The notes below the pieces were generated by a model. That model was not told where the DNA came from. It was given only the letters and a program-made list of their open reading frames with translations, and did no database searches. 64,000 nt of DNA, from the NCBI GenBank assembly GCA_902765215.1, contig CACWZA010000010.1:30284-94283 (forward strand), read 5' to 3'. This document shows positions 37,576 to 46,678 of this stretch, in pieces. Positions within the stretch are counted from its first letter, which is position 1. Each line of letters starts with the position of its first letter. Position numbers and translations under genes: made by a program. This stretch comes from an uncultured bacterium. GTDB taxonomy: Bacteria; Cyanobacteriota; Vampirovibrionia; Gastranaerophilales; Gastranaerophilaceae.

Positions 37576-39378
37576 TTACGCATTGATACCGAATTTTTTC
37601 TTGAGTGCTGCAGCATCCATCTTATAAAGTCTAACATCGGTTAATTTATCTTGTTTAACTTCATATTTTCCGGGTTCTGTTTGTTCAAATACGCCTGCTT
37701 TCACATTTCTATCTATAAAGTCAGCCTCAATTTTCTTGAAGGTAGATTGATCAATATTCTCTAAACCTTTAGCATTTAAGTTCATCCAGAGAATTTGTTC
37801 AGGGGTTTTACCTGCAAATCTTGTCTTCATTTCATTCTGAATGACAGCGGCATCATTTGGAGAAACACCTTCGCTGCTTGTTTGCTGTCCGCCGACACCT
37901 GCTATAGCGACATTCCCCAGCGTATCAATCAAAGCAGCCATTACTTTATCATCCTGAGCTTTATTTTTAGAGAATAATCCTGTCTTTTTATTTACCTGAT
38001 CTTTTGGGGTAGTTTTACCCGGAACTTCTGTTTTAGCATTTTTAACTGTCGCTATGTTTGCTTTATCTTTAGCATCAGCTTTTGCTTTAGGTTGAGGTTC
38101 TTCCCCTTTTGCTGCCGGAGGTGCATCCGAAATAGGATTTTCCTTAAATCCGTCCGGAAGCTTGTTACCATTCTTTTGGTACTGAGCAAACGCCTTATCA
38201 AATTCTTTTTGTAATTTATTTTGTATACTATCGTTCGCTTTCTGTGCTTCAGCCTTAACTTTTGTTTCTACCTTATTATTTAACTCACGTTTAGCAACTA
38301 ATATTCGGCCTTTTACAGAACTTTCCGCTTCACCGTCTTTCGGTTTTATTGATTCCATGCCTGATTTAAAATCAAAAGATTGTAACGCACGGTCAAACAT
38401 CTGTTTTGCGTTAAAATTATTCGCTACCATTTTTTTGACATCTGATATTGACTTGCCGCCTAAATCAGTTGATGAATCCAAATGTGAAGGTCCTACTCCG
38501 CTCATATCACGCATTTTGAATCCTGCGGGTTCAGCTTCAGCGCCTTTTACATGCTTGTTTGAATCGGTATCATATTTTGAATATACGTTAGTTTCTGTTT
38601 TTACGTCTTTTTTCTTTTCATTACCTTTTGTTGATTCAGTGCCCTCTTTCTTTATAGTCTGAACACCATCTTTTGTAGTAGTAGTGGTTTCCTCAACATC
38701 GGCATTCATGGCAACACCTTTTGCGTAGTGAACCTCGCCGACACCTTCTTTATTGCCACCCTGCAATGCTTTGGTAACATCTTTTTGCGTATCAACTTCT
38801 TGTTCTTGGTCTTTTTGATAAGATTTATATGCATCATCAAGGGCTTTATTAAATTCAGTTGCTATCTTATTATTAACTTGTTGTTGGAAAGTACTTGCAG
38901 CATTTCTGACTTCAGTATCCATACGAGCTGCTTCATTACCCTTGAATTGAGCCATCTCGGATTGTGCCCTTGCAACATCTTCTGCATTATTTCCATCAGC
39001 AACAAAGGTCTTTTGAGCGACTCCTGATTTATGTTTAAAGCCGTCCAGCATCTTTGTAAACTCTGCCGAAGGATCATATTTATTTACTGCTATCTGCTGA
39101 ATTTTTTGTTTTATATCAGCAGACACATCCATTTGCATACTAGCAGCCTTATTAGCTGTCAAATCGACCTGACTGAATAATGATTTACCTTCACCTTCAT
39201 TATGCGCAACTGTCTTGTTTTTATTTGTATCAAAATTTGAAAATACCGAAACATCAAATTTCTTTTCAACTTTTTCTTTCTGTTCAGGCTTATTAGAAGA
39301 ACCCGTTTGACCGGTACTTTGCGTATTTACATTTATACCTGGTATGTCTGGAAACATGTTCATGAATCCTCTACGCAT
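37576..39378 (-). CDS. Lineage-specific protein with two similar halves and EF-hand-like loops
   Basis: This 600-residue protein starts at 39378 with AAGGAG 6 bases upstream. Two regions repeat one layout: FSNFDTNKNKTV near residue 45 and YSKYDTDSNKHV near 275, each with a D-x-[ND]-x-[ND]-x loop like half an EF-hand. Each is followed by a helical region with NKIATEFNKALDDAYKSYQK or NKLQKEFDKAFAQYQKNG. Long polar, Lys/Glu-rich linkers and a Pro/Ala-rich segment lie between, then a helical C-terminus. No signal peptide is seen. Upstream lies a cluster of CATG sites (39462-39494). Function unknown. Confidence 0.72.
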   Translation of the reverse strand: MRRGFMNMFPDIPGINVNTQSTGQTGSSNKPEQKEKVEKKFDVSVFSNFDTNKNKTVAHNEGEGKSLFSQVDLTANKAASMQMDVSADIKQKIQQIAVNKYDPSAEFTKMLDGFKHKSGVAQKTFVADGNNAEDVARAQSEMAQFKGNEAARMDTEVRNAASTFQQQVNNKIATEFNKALDDAYKSYQKDQEQEVDTQKDVTKALQGGNKEGVGEVHYAKGVAMNADVEETTTTTKDGVQTIKKEGTESTKGNEKKKDVKTETNVYSKYDTDSNKHVKGAEAEPAGFKMRDMSGVGPSHLDSSTDLGGKSISDVKKMVANNFNAKQMFDRALQSFDFKSGMESIKPKDGEAESSVKGRILVAKRELNNKVETKVKAEAQKANDSIQNKLQKEFDKAFAQYQKNGNKLPDGFKENPISDAPPAAKGEEPQPKAKADAKDKANIATVKNAKTEVPGKTTPKDQVNKKTGLFSKNKAQDDKVMAALIDTLGNVAIAGVGGQQTSSEGVSPNDAAVIQNEMKTRFAGKTPEQILWMNLNAKGLENIDQSTFKKIEADFIDRNVKAGVFEQTEPGKYEVKQDKLTDVRLYKMDAAALKKKFGINA

Positions 39379-39461
39379 GTAGTTCTCCTTATTAATAGCT
39401 CTCGTCATATAAAAAAAGTATTTTTAGGGGGTTCTGATTTCAATGTTACAAAAATCTGTAA

Positions 39462-39498
39462 CATGTCGTAACATGCCGGAGCCCCTGCTATAACATGG
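39462..39498. promoter_or_regulatory. CATG cluster upstream of the 600-residue gene
   Basis: GTAACATG, then GTAACATGCC, then ATAACATGG: three CATG cores at 39462, 39472 and 39494, the last two 22 bases apart. Same type of sites as at 10411 and 56968. Confidence 0.35.
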
Positions 39499-39601
39499 AT
39501 TACACACATTTATTTCCACAGACAAAAAGAAAGGTGAACCCACAAGGAATCCACCTCTCTTACCATAATTAACAACGAAAAAGAGTTTATTATACTTACT
39601 A

Positions 39602-41509
39602 CTAACCACCGAATGTTTTGAAGCTGTTTTCGATATTCTTTGAAACAACCTTTTGGCAAGCTTCCATTTCTGTCTGGAGCGCAGTTTGTTCTGTGCCAAG
39701 TTGTTCTAATCGAAGTTGAAGCTCTCTGTCTTCGGCCTGTATGATTTCGGTTTTTGCGTTAATATCCGCAACAGCCTTATCATACTTTTCTTGTTTGTAG
39801 AAGTATTGGTTCATAGCATCTTGGTATGCAGCATCATCAGTGATTGTTTCACACTTCAATGTATAAACCGTGTCATCATCTTCAAACTTAACGGTTGAGA
39901 ATCTACCTTTACCGTCAGTTTCCATCAATGCCTTTTTAGTATCTTCAATTTTTGTATTTATGTAAGTTGATGTATAGTAGCACAATTTGTGTTGTGAGTC
40001 TATACCGTTTGTAGCGGTTGCATCATCTCTGTATGCACCTTTGATTGCTGTATCTAAGTCTGTATCAGTTGTGTAGTATGTATGGTCATACATTCTGAAT
40101 GAGTAGATACCGCCTAAGTATTCACCGGTTGTAGGATCGAAACAAGCAGACAAGTTACCGTATGCAACATTGTTACCGTTTTCTTTCATATCCTTGATAA
40201 CCTGCTGAATTTCAATCTGCATATCTTCGCTACCGTTATATTGATCCAAAGTTACAGCATTCAGTCTGCAGTTACCAACCGCCTGATAGTTACTGTAGAT
40301 AGGGTTATTTTCTACACTGTGGAAGAAGATTTCGTTCAACCAGTTTGCTTCGCTTGGATCTGTCAAGTCGATTGCAGATAATTCAGCGCCTGAAAGAACA
40401 TAGTTTCCGTCAGTATAATATGTATTTTTGTCACCTGCTCTTACCTGAACTTTTGCGATTTCACCCTGAGAACCACGAGCTGCATCCATATCTTCACCAC
40501 AAATAAATGCATAAATAGGGTTACCCGCTGCATCTATTGCCCCAGTGTCTGTATAGAAATATGATTTTTCTGAATCATATTTGTCCCCATAAGATGCCAA
40601 TAATTGCTCAATTTGTTCTCTTAAGTTTTCATCATCAAAGTCGATTTGTTTAAATACACCTGTAGTGTTCCAGGTGATATCACCTGTTGTAGGATCCTTT
40701 GTGAAACCTGCAGGAATAGTAACTTCCTGATCAAGGTACGGCATATTGTATGCTGCAGGATCTGCTGAACCGTCATTCATCTTCTTGGTCGGATCCCAAG
40801 CAGGAGTAGTCGTACTATCCAAAGGAATTCTGACTTTAATTTTAACATCAGAGTCAAAGCCCCATTGTGCCGGTTGTGCCGGTGTTGGTGGAGTTGTTGA
40901 ATTGTCTTGAGGAACTGCCTTCTTATATGCGGCTTTGTCCCCTGCTGTAGCCATAGCGGTTCTGCCTGTCAAAGCATCAATTTCTTCAACAGAATCTATA
41001 GTTGAATCAACTCTCTTGAATACGTGTGTTGATTCTACACCGTTACGGACTACTGCCAATGTGTAAGTGTCATCACCTGCACCTGTCAATGATTCAGCAT
41101 GGTATGCCAATTGTTTTACTTCATAGTCCTTGTTAGGTCTGTCAGTAAATACATTAGTCTTAGATGCCTGAATTTCAGGTGCGTTCATACGTTTAGACTG
41201 ACCCGTATAAACATTTTCATAGTGATAACTGGTTACAACATAGTTGTAATCTTCGTTTGGTACAGAGATTTGGTAAAAATCAGAAATTACCTCATCATTG
41301 ATACCATCGCTCCACGAGTATTGTAACTTCGTGAAGTCGTTACTGTCCGGACACGTCGGAACGGACATAGTCAACATCTGATTAAACAGATCGGCTGACT
41401 GGTTCGCTAAGTTGAGCCTTTGTTGGTTCAACTGCTGGCCCTCGTACTCAGTGTTTGTCTTTCTGGCAGACAGTGATAAGTACCTAGCCTGAGAAGCTGC
41501 CATTCCCAT
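39602..41509 (-). CDS. Lineage-specific protein with axial-type helical ends
   Basis: This 635-residue protein's start at 41509 is set by AAAGGAG 8 bases upstream. The N-terminus (MAASQARYLSLSARKTNTEY, then EGQQLNQQRLNLANQSADLF) is a heptad-like helix, and the C-terminus (ELQLRLEQLGTEQTALQTEM ... NIENSFKTFGG) is another. The middle is rich in Asp, Thr, Tyr and Gly and beta-like. Helical ends around a variable beta middle recall flagellar axial or hook-associated proteins, although sequence identity is not evident. It lacks a signal peptide, as those proteins do. A CATG pair (41581, 41603) lies upstream. The role is inferred only. Confidence 0.7.
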   Translation of the reverse strand: MGMAASQARYLSLSARKTNTEYEGQQLNQQRLNLANQSADLFNQMLTMSVPTCPDSNDFTKLQYSWSDGINDEVISDFYQISVPNEDYNYVVTSYHYENVYTGQSKRMNAPEIQASKTNVFTDRPNKDYEVKQLAYHAESLTGAGDDTYTLAVVRNGVESTHVFKRVDSTIDSVEEIDALTGRTAMATAGDKAAYKKAVPQDNSTTPPTPAQPAQWGFDSDVKIKVRIPLDSTTTPAWDPTKKMNDGSADPAAYNMPYLDQEVTIPAGFTKDPTTGDITWNTTGVFKQIDFDDENLREQIEQLLASYGDKYDSEKSYFYTDTGAIDAAGNPIYAFICGEDMDAARGSQGEIAKVQVRAGDKNTYYTDGNYVLSGAELSAIDLTDPSEANWLNEIFFHSVENNPIYSNYQAVGNCRLNAVTLDQYNGSEDMQIEIQQVIKDMKENGNNVAYGNLSACFDPTTGEYLGGIYSFRMYDHTYYTTDTDLDTAIKGAYRDDATATNGIDSQHKLCYYTSTYINTKIEDTKKALMETDGKGRFSTVKFEDDDTVYTLKCETITDDAAYQDAMNQYFYKQEKYDKAVADINAKTEIIQAEDRELQLRLEQLGTEQTALQTEMEACQKVVSKNIENSFKTFGG

Positions 41510-41728
41510 AAGGTATTCTCCTTTCATTGTTAATTAAGTATTTAGTTGTTTTCATGGTTTCTTTTAATGTTATGTAAAAACATGTCAACATAACACTATT
41601 AGCATGTTACATTTCTTTACAATTCGTTTCAACGGTATATAGTCATGTTTCTATACCTTGGTTGGGCAAATATCATACTTTAGTATGAGATAAATGATAA
41701 TTTAGCGATGTAACAGTAATATAATAAT

Positions 41729-42250
41729 TTACTTCTTCCCCAAAACAATATCTAACGGTTCAATACCTTTAGAGCAAAGAACCAAATCACAAAGTTCGCG
41801 TATAGCACCTCTGCCGCCATTTTTGGTTGATACAAAATCACAGATTCCCCTTACTTCATCAACGGCATCACATGGGCAGCACGCAAGCCCTACTTTCTCT
41901 AATATACAAATATCCGGTAAATCATCGCCCATATACGCAACTTCTTCAAATGAAATATTATACTTATTAATAATATCTTCCAAAACGGTAAGCTTATATT
42001 TAATCCCCTGATGCAGCTCGGTTATACCCAAATTTTTTGCTCTGTGTGCTACGGTACCGTTTTCGCGGGCCGTAATAATTGCGGTAATAATACCTGCTTT
42101 TTCGGCACAAACTACACCCTGACCGTCTTTTGCATTGAATATTTTTGTTTCTTTTCCGTTTTCGTCATATATAATACTGCCGTCAGTGAAAACCCCGTCC
42201 ACATCAAAGGCCATTAATTTAATATTCTTTGCTTTCTCTTTAACATCCAT
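41729..42250 (-). CDS. kdsC: 3-deoxy-D-manno-octulosonate 8-phosphate phosphatase
   Basis: This 173-residue HAD-family enzyme without a cap domain releases KDO from KDO-8-phosphate for lipopolysaccharide core synthesis. Catalytic MAFDVDGVFTDGSI lies at residues 13-26, TAREN near 60, and metal-binding AYMGDDLPD near 107. Length fits KdsC. It lies 18 bases after kdsD on the same strand, so both KDO steps are probably co-expressed. It implies an outer membrane. Confidence 0.93.
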   Translation of the reverse strand: MDVKEKAKNIKLMAFDVDGVFTDGSIIYDENGKETKIFNAKDGQGVVCAEKAGIITAIITARENGTVAHRAKNLGITELHQGIKYKLTVLEDIINKYNISFEEVAYMGDDLPDICILEKVGLACCPCDAVDEVRGICDFVSTKNGGRGAIRELCDLVLCSKGIEPLDIVLGKK

Positions 42251-42268
42251 AATAAACTTACCTCTTAC

Positions 42269-43243
42269 CTATACAACACCCGCTTTAAGAATATCGTGGA
42301 TATGAACAACCCCTATCGGCTCGTTATCGTCATTCACAACAGGAAGGGTTGTAATAGAGTGCTTTTCCATAAGATGAAGGGCACTTGCCGCAAAATCTGT
42401 CGTTTGAACTGTTTTAGGGTTTACTGTCATAACCTCTTTTGCCAAAAGGTTTGTAATATCGCTATATTTTAGAACAGTTCTTCTTATATCACCATCCGTG
42501 AGCATACCTGAGAGTCTGCCTGATGAATCAACAATCATTGCCATACCGAGTTTGTAATCAGTAATAAGTTTTATTAAATCAGTAAATTTAGTATCCTCTT
42601 TTGCAATAGGTAATGCTCTTTCCTGCGACATCATAAGATCTTCAACATGGTATTTGATACCTTTACCCAGTGCTCCGCCCGGATGATAGATTAAAAAGTC
42701 CTCTGCCGTAAACCCGCGTTTTTCCAGCAAACATACTGCCAACGCATCACCCATGGCAAGGGTTGCCGTTGTACTTGCAGTAGGTGCTTTCCCGAGAGGG
42801 CAAGCCTCTTTCTCAACAGAAATATCAAGCACACATTCGCCTGCTTTTGCAAGTGTTGAACTCATATTCCCTGTCATAGATATAATAGGAACCCCAAATC
42901 GTTTAATTAAAGGTAACAGGTTCAACAACTCCTGAGTTTCACCGCTGTTTGAAATGGCAATAACCAAATCATCACGGGTTATTATACCACTATCACCGTG
43001 TGTACTTTCTGCAGGGTGAAGAAAATATGACGGAGTTCCTGTTGATGTAAGTGTAGCCGCAATCTTTTTACCTATAAGTCCTGATTTACCCATACCTGTA
43101 ATAATAACTCTGCCTTTGCAGTTATACATAAGGTCTATTGCTCTGTCAAAATCAGGACCTAATGAGTTTTTAAGCCTCAATATTGCGTTTGCTTCTATAT
43201 CAAATACTTCACATGCTACCTTGTTTACATCAATCACGTTCAT
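42269..43243 (-). CDS. kdsD: Arabinose-5-phosphate isomerase (KpsF/GutQ type)
   Basis: This 324-residue enzyme turns ribulose-5-phosphate into arabinose-5-phosphate, the KDO precursor. A SIS domain comes first: GMGKSGLIGKKIAATLTSTG near residue 50, AESTHGDSGII, and ISNSGETQELLNLLP. Then a linker GDALAVCLLEKRGF and two CBS domains (about 205-324, with LSGMLTDGDIRRT and IGVVHIHDILKAG). Length and order match KdsD. It is first of the two-gene kds operon. Confidence 0.95.
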   Translation of the reverse strand: MNVIDVNKVACEVFDIEANAILRLKNSLGPDFDRAIDLMYNCKGRVIITGMGKSGLIGKKIAATLTSTGTPSYFLHPAESTHGDSGIITRDDLVIAISNSGETQELLNLLPLIKRFGVPIISMTGNMSSTLAKAGECVLDISVEKEACPLGKAPTASTTATLAMGDALAVCLLEKRGFTAEDFLIYHPGGALGKGIKYHVEDLMMSQERALPIAKEDTKFTDLIKLITDYKLGMAMIVDSSGRLSGMLTDGDIRRTVLKYSDITNLLAKEVMTVNPKTVQTTDFAASALHLMEKHSITTLPVVNDDNEPIGVVHIHDILKAGVV

Positions 43244-43296
43244 TTACACCTCAATTTCCCTACCTGTATCTATTATACCGCAAATTATGAAATTGG

Positions 43297-43352
43297 TAAA
43301 TTATTGTTTGGGGTAAATATATAAAACACCCCTCACTCTAAACAATAATTTA
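43297..43352. repeat. Palindromic element upstream of rpsL
   Basis: TAAATTATTGTTT (43297-43309) and AAACAATAATTTA (43340-43352) are perfect 13-bp arms. Inside them are GGGGT and ACCCC in further pairing position and one copy of GGGGTAAAT. The design resembles a small palindromic repeat (REP or MITE-like). Related pieces are at 12778 and 63838. Confidence 0.5.
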
Positions 43353-43514
43353 TCTTAACAAATCAATTGACACGCAGGCATGTCTGTTGTTCAATATTTG
43401 TGGGTAGGACTGACTGCCCGTATTGAAATATAAATGGCAAACAGTTGTCGGGAATAAGTAAGGGTTCTTCGATGAGTTGTACTGATTTGCTAAGGAAATG
43501 AAAAGGAGAAAAAA

Positions 43515-43892
43515 ATGCCTACAATTAACCAGTTAGTACGTCAAGAACGTAAAAAACTAACAGACAAAACTAAATCTCCTGCTTTGATGAATTGTCCTCA
43601 AAGACGTGGAGTATGTACAAGGGTTTACACAACAACCCCTAAAAAACCAAACTCAGCACTTAGAAAAGTTGCCAGAGTAAGATTGACTAACGGATTTGAA
43701 GTTACTTCTTATATTCCGGGAATCGGACACAACCTCCAAGAACACAGTGTTGTTCTTATCAGAGGCGGCCGTGTTAAGGATTTACCTGGTGTTCGTTATC
43801 ACATTGTACGTGGTACATTAGATACCGCAGGTGTTGCTAACAGAAACCAAAGCCGTTCTAAATACGGTGCTAAAAAAGGAGGTAATAAATAA
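43515..43892 (+). CDS. rpsL: 30S ribosomal protein S12
   Basis: This 125-residue protein belongs to the decoding centre of the small subunit. [13 protein letters not shown] opens the protein. The conserved loop [20 protein letters not shown] contains the Lys positions linked to streptomycin response, and [13 protein letters not shown] is near 90. The ribosome site is AAGGAG. Its stop overlaps the rpsG start by one base. A promoter region with a palindromic element lies upstream. Confidence 0.98.
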   Translation: MPTINQLVRQERKKLTDKTKSPALMNCPQRRGVCTRVYTTTPKKPNSALRKVARVRLTNGFEVTSYIPGIGHNLQEHSVVLIRGGRVKDLPGVRYHIVRGTLDTAGVANRNQSRSKYGAKKGGNK

Positions 43893-44359
43893 TGTCAAGA
43901 CGTTCTAAACCGGAAAGACGTATACCGGCTCCGGATCCAATATATAACAACGTAGATATTTCAAAATTCATTAACAGAATTATGCGTCGTGGTAAAAAAT
44001 CACTCGCAGAAAGAATTTTCTACGCAACATTAGAAAGAATTAAAGAAAGAACAAACGAAAACCCTATCGAAACTTTCCAAAAGGCTTTGCAAAACGCAAC
44101 TCCGTTATTGGAAGTTAAAGCAAGACGTATCGGTGGTTCTACTTACCAAGTACCTATCGAAGTTAAAGCTGACAGAGGTTTCGCTCTCGCTTCTTCTTGG
44201 CTCATCGCAGCAGCTAAGAACAGAGGCGGTAAATCTTTCATCGATAAGTTAACAAACGAACTTATGGATGCTTCAAACGGACAAGGTGCAGCATGTAAGA
44301 AACGTGAAGACACCCACAAGATGGCTGAAGCTAACAAAGCGTTTGCTCACTACAGATAA
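43892..44359 (+). CDS. rpsG: 30S ribosomal protein S7
   Basis: This 155-residue protein nucleates assembly of the 16S 3' domain and binds near the E site. It opens SRRSKPERRIPAPDPIYNN and has KFINRIMRRGKKSLAERIFY and IGGSTYQVPIEVKADR, all typical. It is coupled to rpsL (TAATG) and preceded by GGAGG. In most bacteria fusA and tuf follow; here a terminator and unrelated genes follow, and fusA is 35 kb away, so the str operon is split. Confidence 0.98.
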   Translation: MSRRSKPERRIPAPDPIYNNVDISKFINRIMRRGKKSLAERIFYATLERIKERTNENPIETFQKALQNATPLLEVKARRIGGSTYQVPIEVKADRGFALASSWLIAAAKNRGGKSFIDKLTNELMDASNGQGAACKKREDTHKMAEANKAFAHYR

Positions 44360-44368
44360 GAATAATAT

Positions 44369-44396
44369 AACCCCGCATACCTTGCGGGGTTTTTTA
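44369..44396 (+). terminator. Terminator after rpsG
   Basis: AACCCCGCA / TGCGGGGTT with a 5-base loop and T-run. Confidence 0.92.
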
Positions 44397-44429
44397 AACT
44401 AAATTTATGAGAAAGACCAGGGGATAAAA

Positions 44430-44786
44430 ATGAATACTATTGATTCTAACAAACCAACAATATCATTTGGAATAGCCTTCAGAAACTACAAAAACAGCAA
44501 CAGGGTTAAAACAGGAGACCTTCTTGATGCTACTCAGGAATTAGAGATGTACAAGAAAATCTCAAAAAAACTGAAAACCGAAAAGTTTATCAAAACAAAA
44601 TACGGTATCCAGTCTGCAAACATGAAACTTGAAAACGACACCTACGTTGCAAATTCTAACAGCCTGAGATACAACGATGCCACAGGAAACTATTTCTTTG
44701 CTGACACCAAAATGTCTATCAAAGGCCTTAGCGATGCTTTTAAAAACCTGAGAAAAGATTTTGAAGCGTTGTTCAACAAAAAATAA
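44430..44786 (+). CDS. Small lineage-specific protein with TISFG N-terminus
   Basis: This 118-residue basic protein has T-I-S-F-G at residues 10-14, near the TSFKG motif of other proteins here but without the spaced Gly. It has no signal peptide or membrane helix. The central part (YGIQSANMKLENDTYVANSN) looks beta-like and the ends helical (DATQELEMYKKISKKLK; AFKNLRKDFEALFNKK). The ribosome site is weak (AGGGGATAAAA before ATG). No family is recognised. It lies 42 bases upstream of the CpaE-like gene. Confidence 0.65.
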   Translation: MNTIDSNKPTISFGIAFRNYKNSNRVKTGDLLDATQELEMYKKISKKLKTEKFIKTKYGIQSANMKLENDTYVANSNSLRYNDATGNYFFADTKMSIKGLSDAFKNLRKDFEALFNKK

Positions 44787-44828
44787 AAATGTGCTATTAT
44801 AATAATATAATTTAGTTATGGAGCACTT

Positions 44829-45962
44829 ATGAGCCTTAGTTTGGTTATATTTGAAAGAGAGCCTGATACGGTAGAAATTATTAAAGGCTACTTATCAGAA
44901 AAAACGGATATTGTAATCAATGAAGTTTTTGACGACTACAATAAGGGTGTTCGTTATATTAAAGAAAATAGCCCAAAGATAGTTGTTTTTTCTATGACCC
45001 CTGACAAGAGTACCTGCTACAAAATGATACACAGGATGTGTGAGTTTGGGGCTAATGTTATTGTGCTTTCGGAAGATTACACAACCTCAAACATTATTCA
45101 GGCATTAAGACACGGGGCAAAAGATTTTGTATCAAAGCCTGTTATAAAAAAAGATTTTCTTGAAGCAGCAGAAAAATGCAGTCAGGCAGATGTAAAAGTG
45201 ATGAAAAAATCACAAATTGTTGCTGTATATTCAAACAAAGGCGGGGTAGGGAAAACAGCTATTGCCGCAAATCTGGCGGTAGAATTAACAAAACTCACAA
45301 GAGATAAAGTTGCTCTTGTAGACTTAAATATGCCGATAGGCGATGTTACAACCTTTTTAGATGTCAAACCGTCTATTGATATAGCAGAAATCGTAAACAA
45401 TGCTAACCCTGAAAACACAGACTTTATCAGAGAAGCATGCTGTAAATATAAAGATACTGATTTGTATGTATTGGCAGAGCCGCCTTATATAGAACAATCC
45501 AGAACAATAACCCCGAAACAGGTTTTAAAACTGTTTGAATGTCTGAGAAATGCTTTTTCATATATTGTGGTTGATATGGGCACAAATGTTGATAAACTGA
45601 ATATGTCCATACTGGAATATTCAGACTTTATTATGCTTGTAACGGTTATCAATCTGCCGCTTATAAGAAATTGTCAAAGATGTCTTGATTTGTTTGGCGG
45701 ACTTGGTTTCCCTGAATCAAAGACAAAAATTGTTGTAAACCGTTATCTTGAAAATGATGAAATAACGGTTGATGATGTTGAAAAAGCCATCAAAAAACAG
45801 GTCTACTGGAAGATACCAAACAATTATTATACAATGATGTCCTCTATTAATAAGGGCATACCTGTATCTGAAGTGAATGAAAATTCAAATATAACAGAAA
45901 GTTTTACCCAACTTGCCTCAAAAATAACCGAAGACATGTTTGAACAAGACCTCAAGGGGTAG
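44829..45962 (+). CDS. CpaE/TadZ-like ATPase with degenerate receiver domain
   Basis: This 377-residue protein has residues 1-120 that form a CheY-like receiver, but the usual phospho-acceptor Asp position reads VVFSM, so it probably cannot be phosphorylated. Residues 135-370 are a MinD/ParA ATPase: deviant Walker A NKGGVGKTAIAANLA near 136, ALVDLNMPIGDVTTFLD, and IVVDMGTNVD. This order defines CpaE/TadZ, which places Tad-type pili at the pole. No tad genes are adjacent, so the target may differ. It ends in TAG within GGGGTAGGGGTAAAT. Confidence 0.85.
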   Translation: MSLSLVIFEREPDTVEIIKGYLSEKTDIVINEVFDDYNKGVRYIKENSPKIVVFSMTPDKSTCYKMIHRMCEFGANVIVLSEDYTTSNIIQALRHGAKDFVSKPVIKKDFLEAAEKCSQADVKVMKKSQIVAVYSNKGGVGKTAIAANLAVELTKLTRDKVALVDLNMPIGDVTTFLDVKPSIDIAEIVNNANPENTDFIREACCKYKDTDLYVLAEPPYIEQSRTITPKQVLKLFECLRNAFSYIVVDMGTNVDKLNMSILEYSDFIMLVTVINLPLIRNCQRCLDLFGGLGFPESKTKIVVNRYLENDEITVDDVEKAIKKQVYWKIPNNYYTMMSSINKGIPVSEVNENSNITESFTQLASKITEDMFEQDLKG

Positions 45963-45987
45963 GGGTAAATGTAAGGATAAGTACACA

Positions 45988-46590
45988 ATGAAAAAAATTT
46001 GGTTATTAATATTTATAATATTTTGCAGTTTGAATTTACCCTCATACTCAAAAGTTATAAAAAAAACCGCGAAAAAGACAACAAAAAAAACCGTAAAAAC
46101 GGTAAAACCTGCTCAGACGGGCTACACCGTTCCTACTGCAAAAGCAGAAGCATTTAAAGATGTAAAAAACTATCTTCCCGTCATTCATTTTAAATCAGAT
46201 TTAACAGACAGAGATTATGCCGCAAATGTTTCATATATGAACAAGCAACTAAACACAAGTGCTGACGGCTCAAGACTTTTATTCCCGCTATATATAGGTG
46301 ACACCCTCATCTCATACGGAATAAGATATGCAGAAAAACCGGATAAGGTATATTATTACAACTCAAAAGGAAATCTTTTAAGAATAGAATTTGATAATAA
46401 TAACCCGCCGACATACCCTAAAAGAACTCTGACTTATAACAACAAAGGGAATTTAAACTCTGTTGTTTTATATATATCAGACAGAGAACAATATAATTTT
46501 GACGGGAAAGGAAATCTTGTTGTGCACTGGATAGGGGAAAGAGGGTTTAACCGTATGGGGCAGCCAATAAGAATACGTCGCAGCCTCTGA
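45988..46590 (+). CDS. Secreted protein with Lys-rich segment and YD-like repeats
   Basis: The start at ATG 45988 is chosen because it begins a clear signal peptide (KKIWLLIFIIFCSLNLPSYS, cleaved near residue 21); the longer frame overlaps the upstream gene. Of 200 residues, about 22-42 are very basic (KKTAKKTTKKTVKTVK). The C-terminal half has three short YD-type repeats (YYYNSKGNLLRIEFD, LTYNNKGNLNSVVLY, YNFDGKGNLVVHW). Probably periplasmic or surface. Function unknown. It lies 25 bases after the CpaE-like gene. Confidence 0.75.
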   Translation: MKKIWLLIFIIFCSLNLPSYSKVIKKTAKKTTKKTVKTVKPAQTGYTVPTAKAEAFKDVKNYLPVIHFKSDLTDRDYAANVSYMNKQLNTSADGSRLLFPLYIGDTLISYGIRYAEKPDKVYYYNSKGNLLRIEFDNNNPPTYPKRTLTYNNKGNLNSVVLYISDREQYNFDGKGNLVVHWIGERGFNRMGQPIRIRRSL

Positions 46591-46630
46591 TTATTAATCA
46601 ACCAAATATATTATATTTCCCCAAACACAT

Positions 46631-46657
46631 CAAATAATAATTATTATTTGCCGATAT
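46631..46657 (+). promoter_or_regulatory. Possible sigma-28-like promoter
   Basis: CAAA-N15-GCCGATAT, against the consensus TAAA-N15-GCCGATAA (two mismatches, exact spacing). It lies 22 bases before the 96-residue gene. Together with the site at 15789-15816 it suggests a flagellar sigma regulon; weak on its own. Confidence 0.35.
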
Positions 46658-46678
46658 ATTTAATATAGAGGTTAAATA

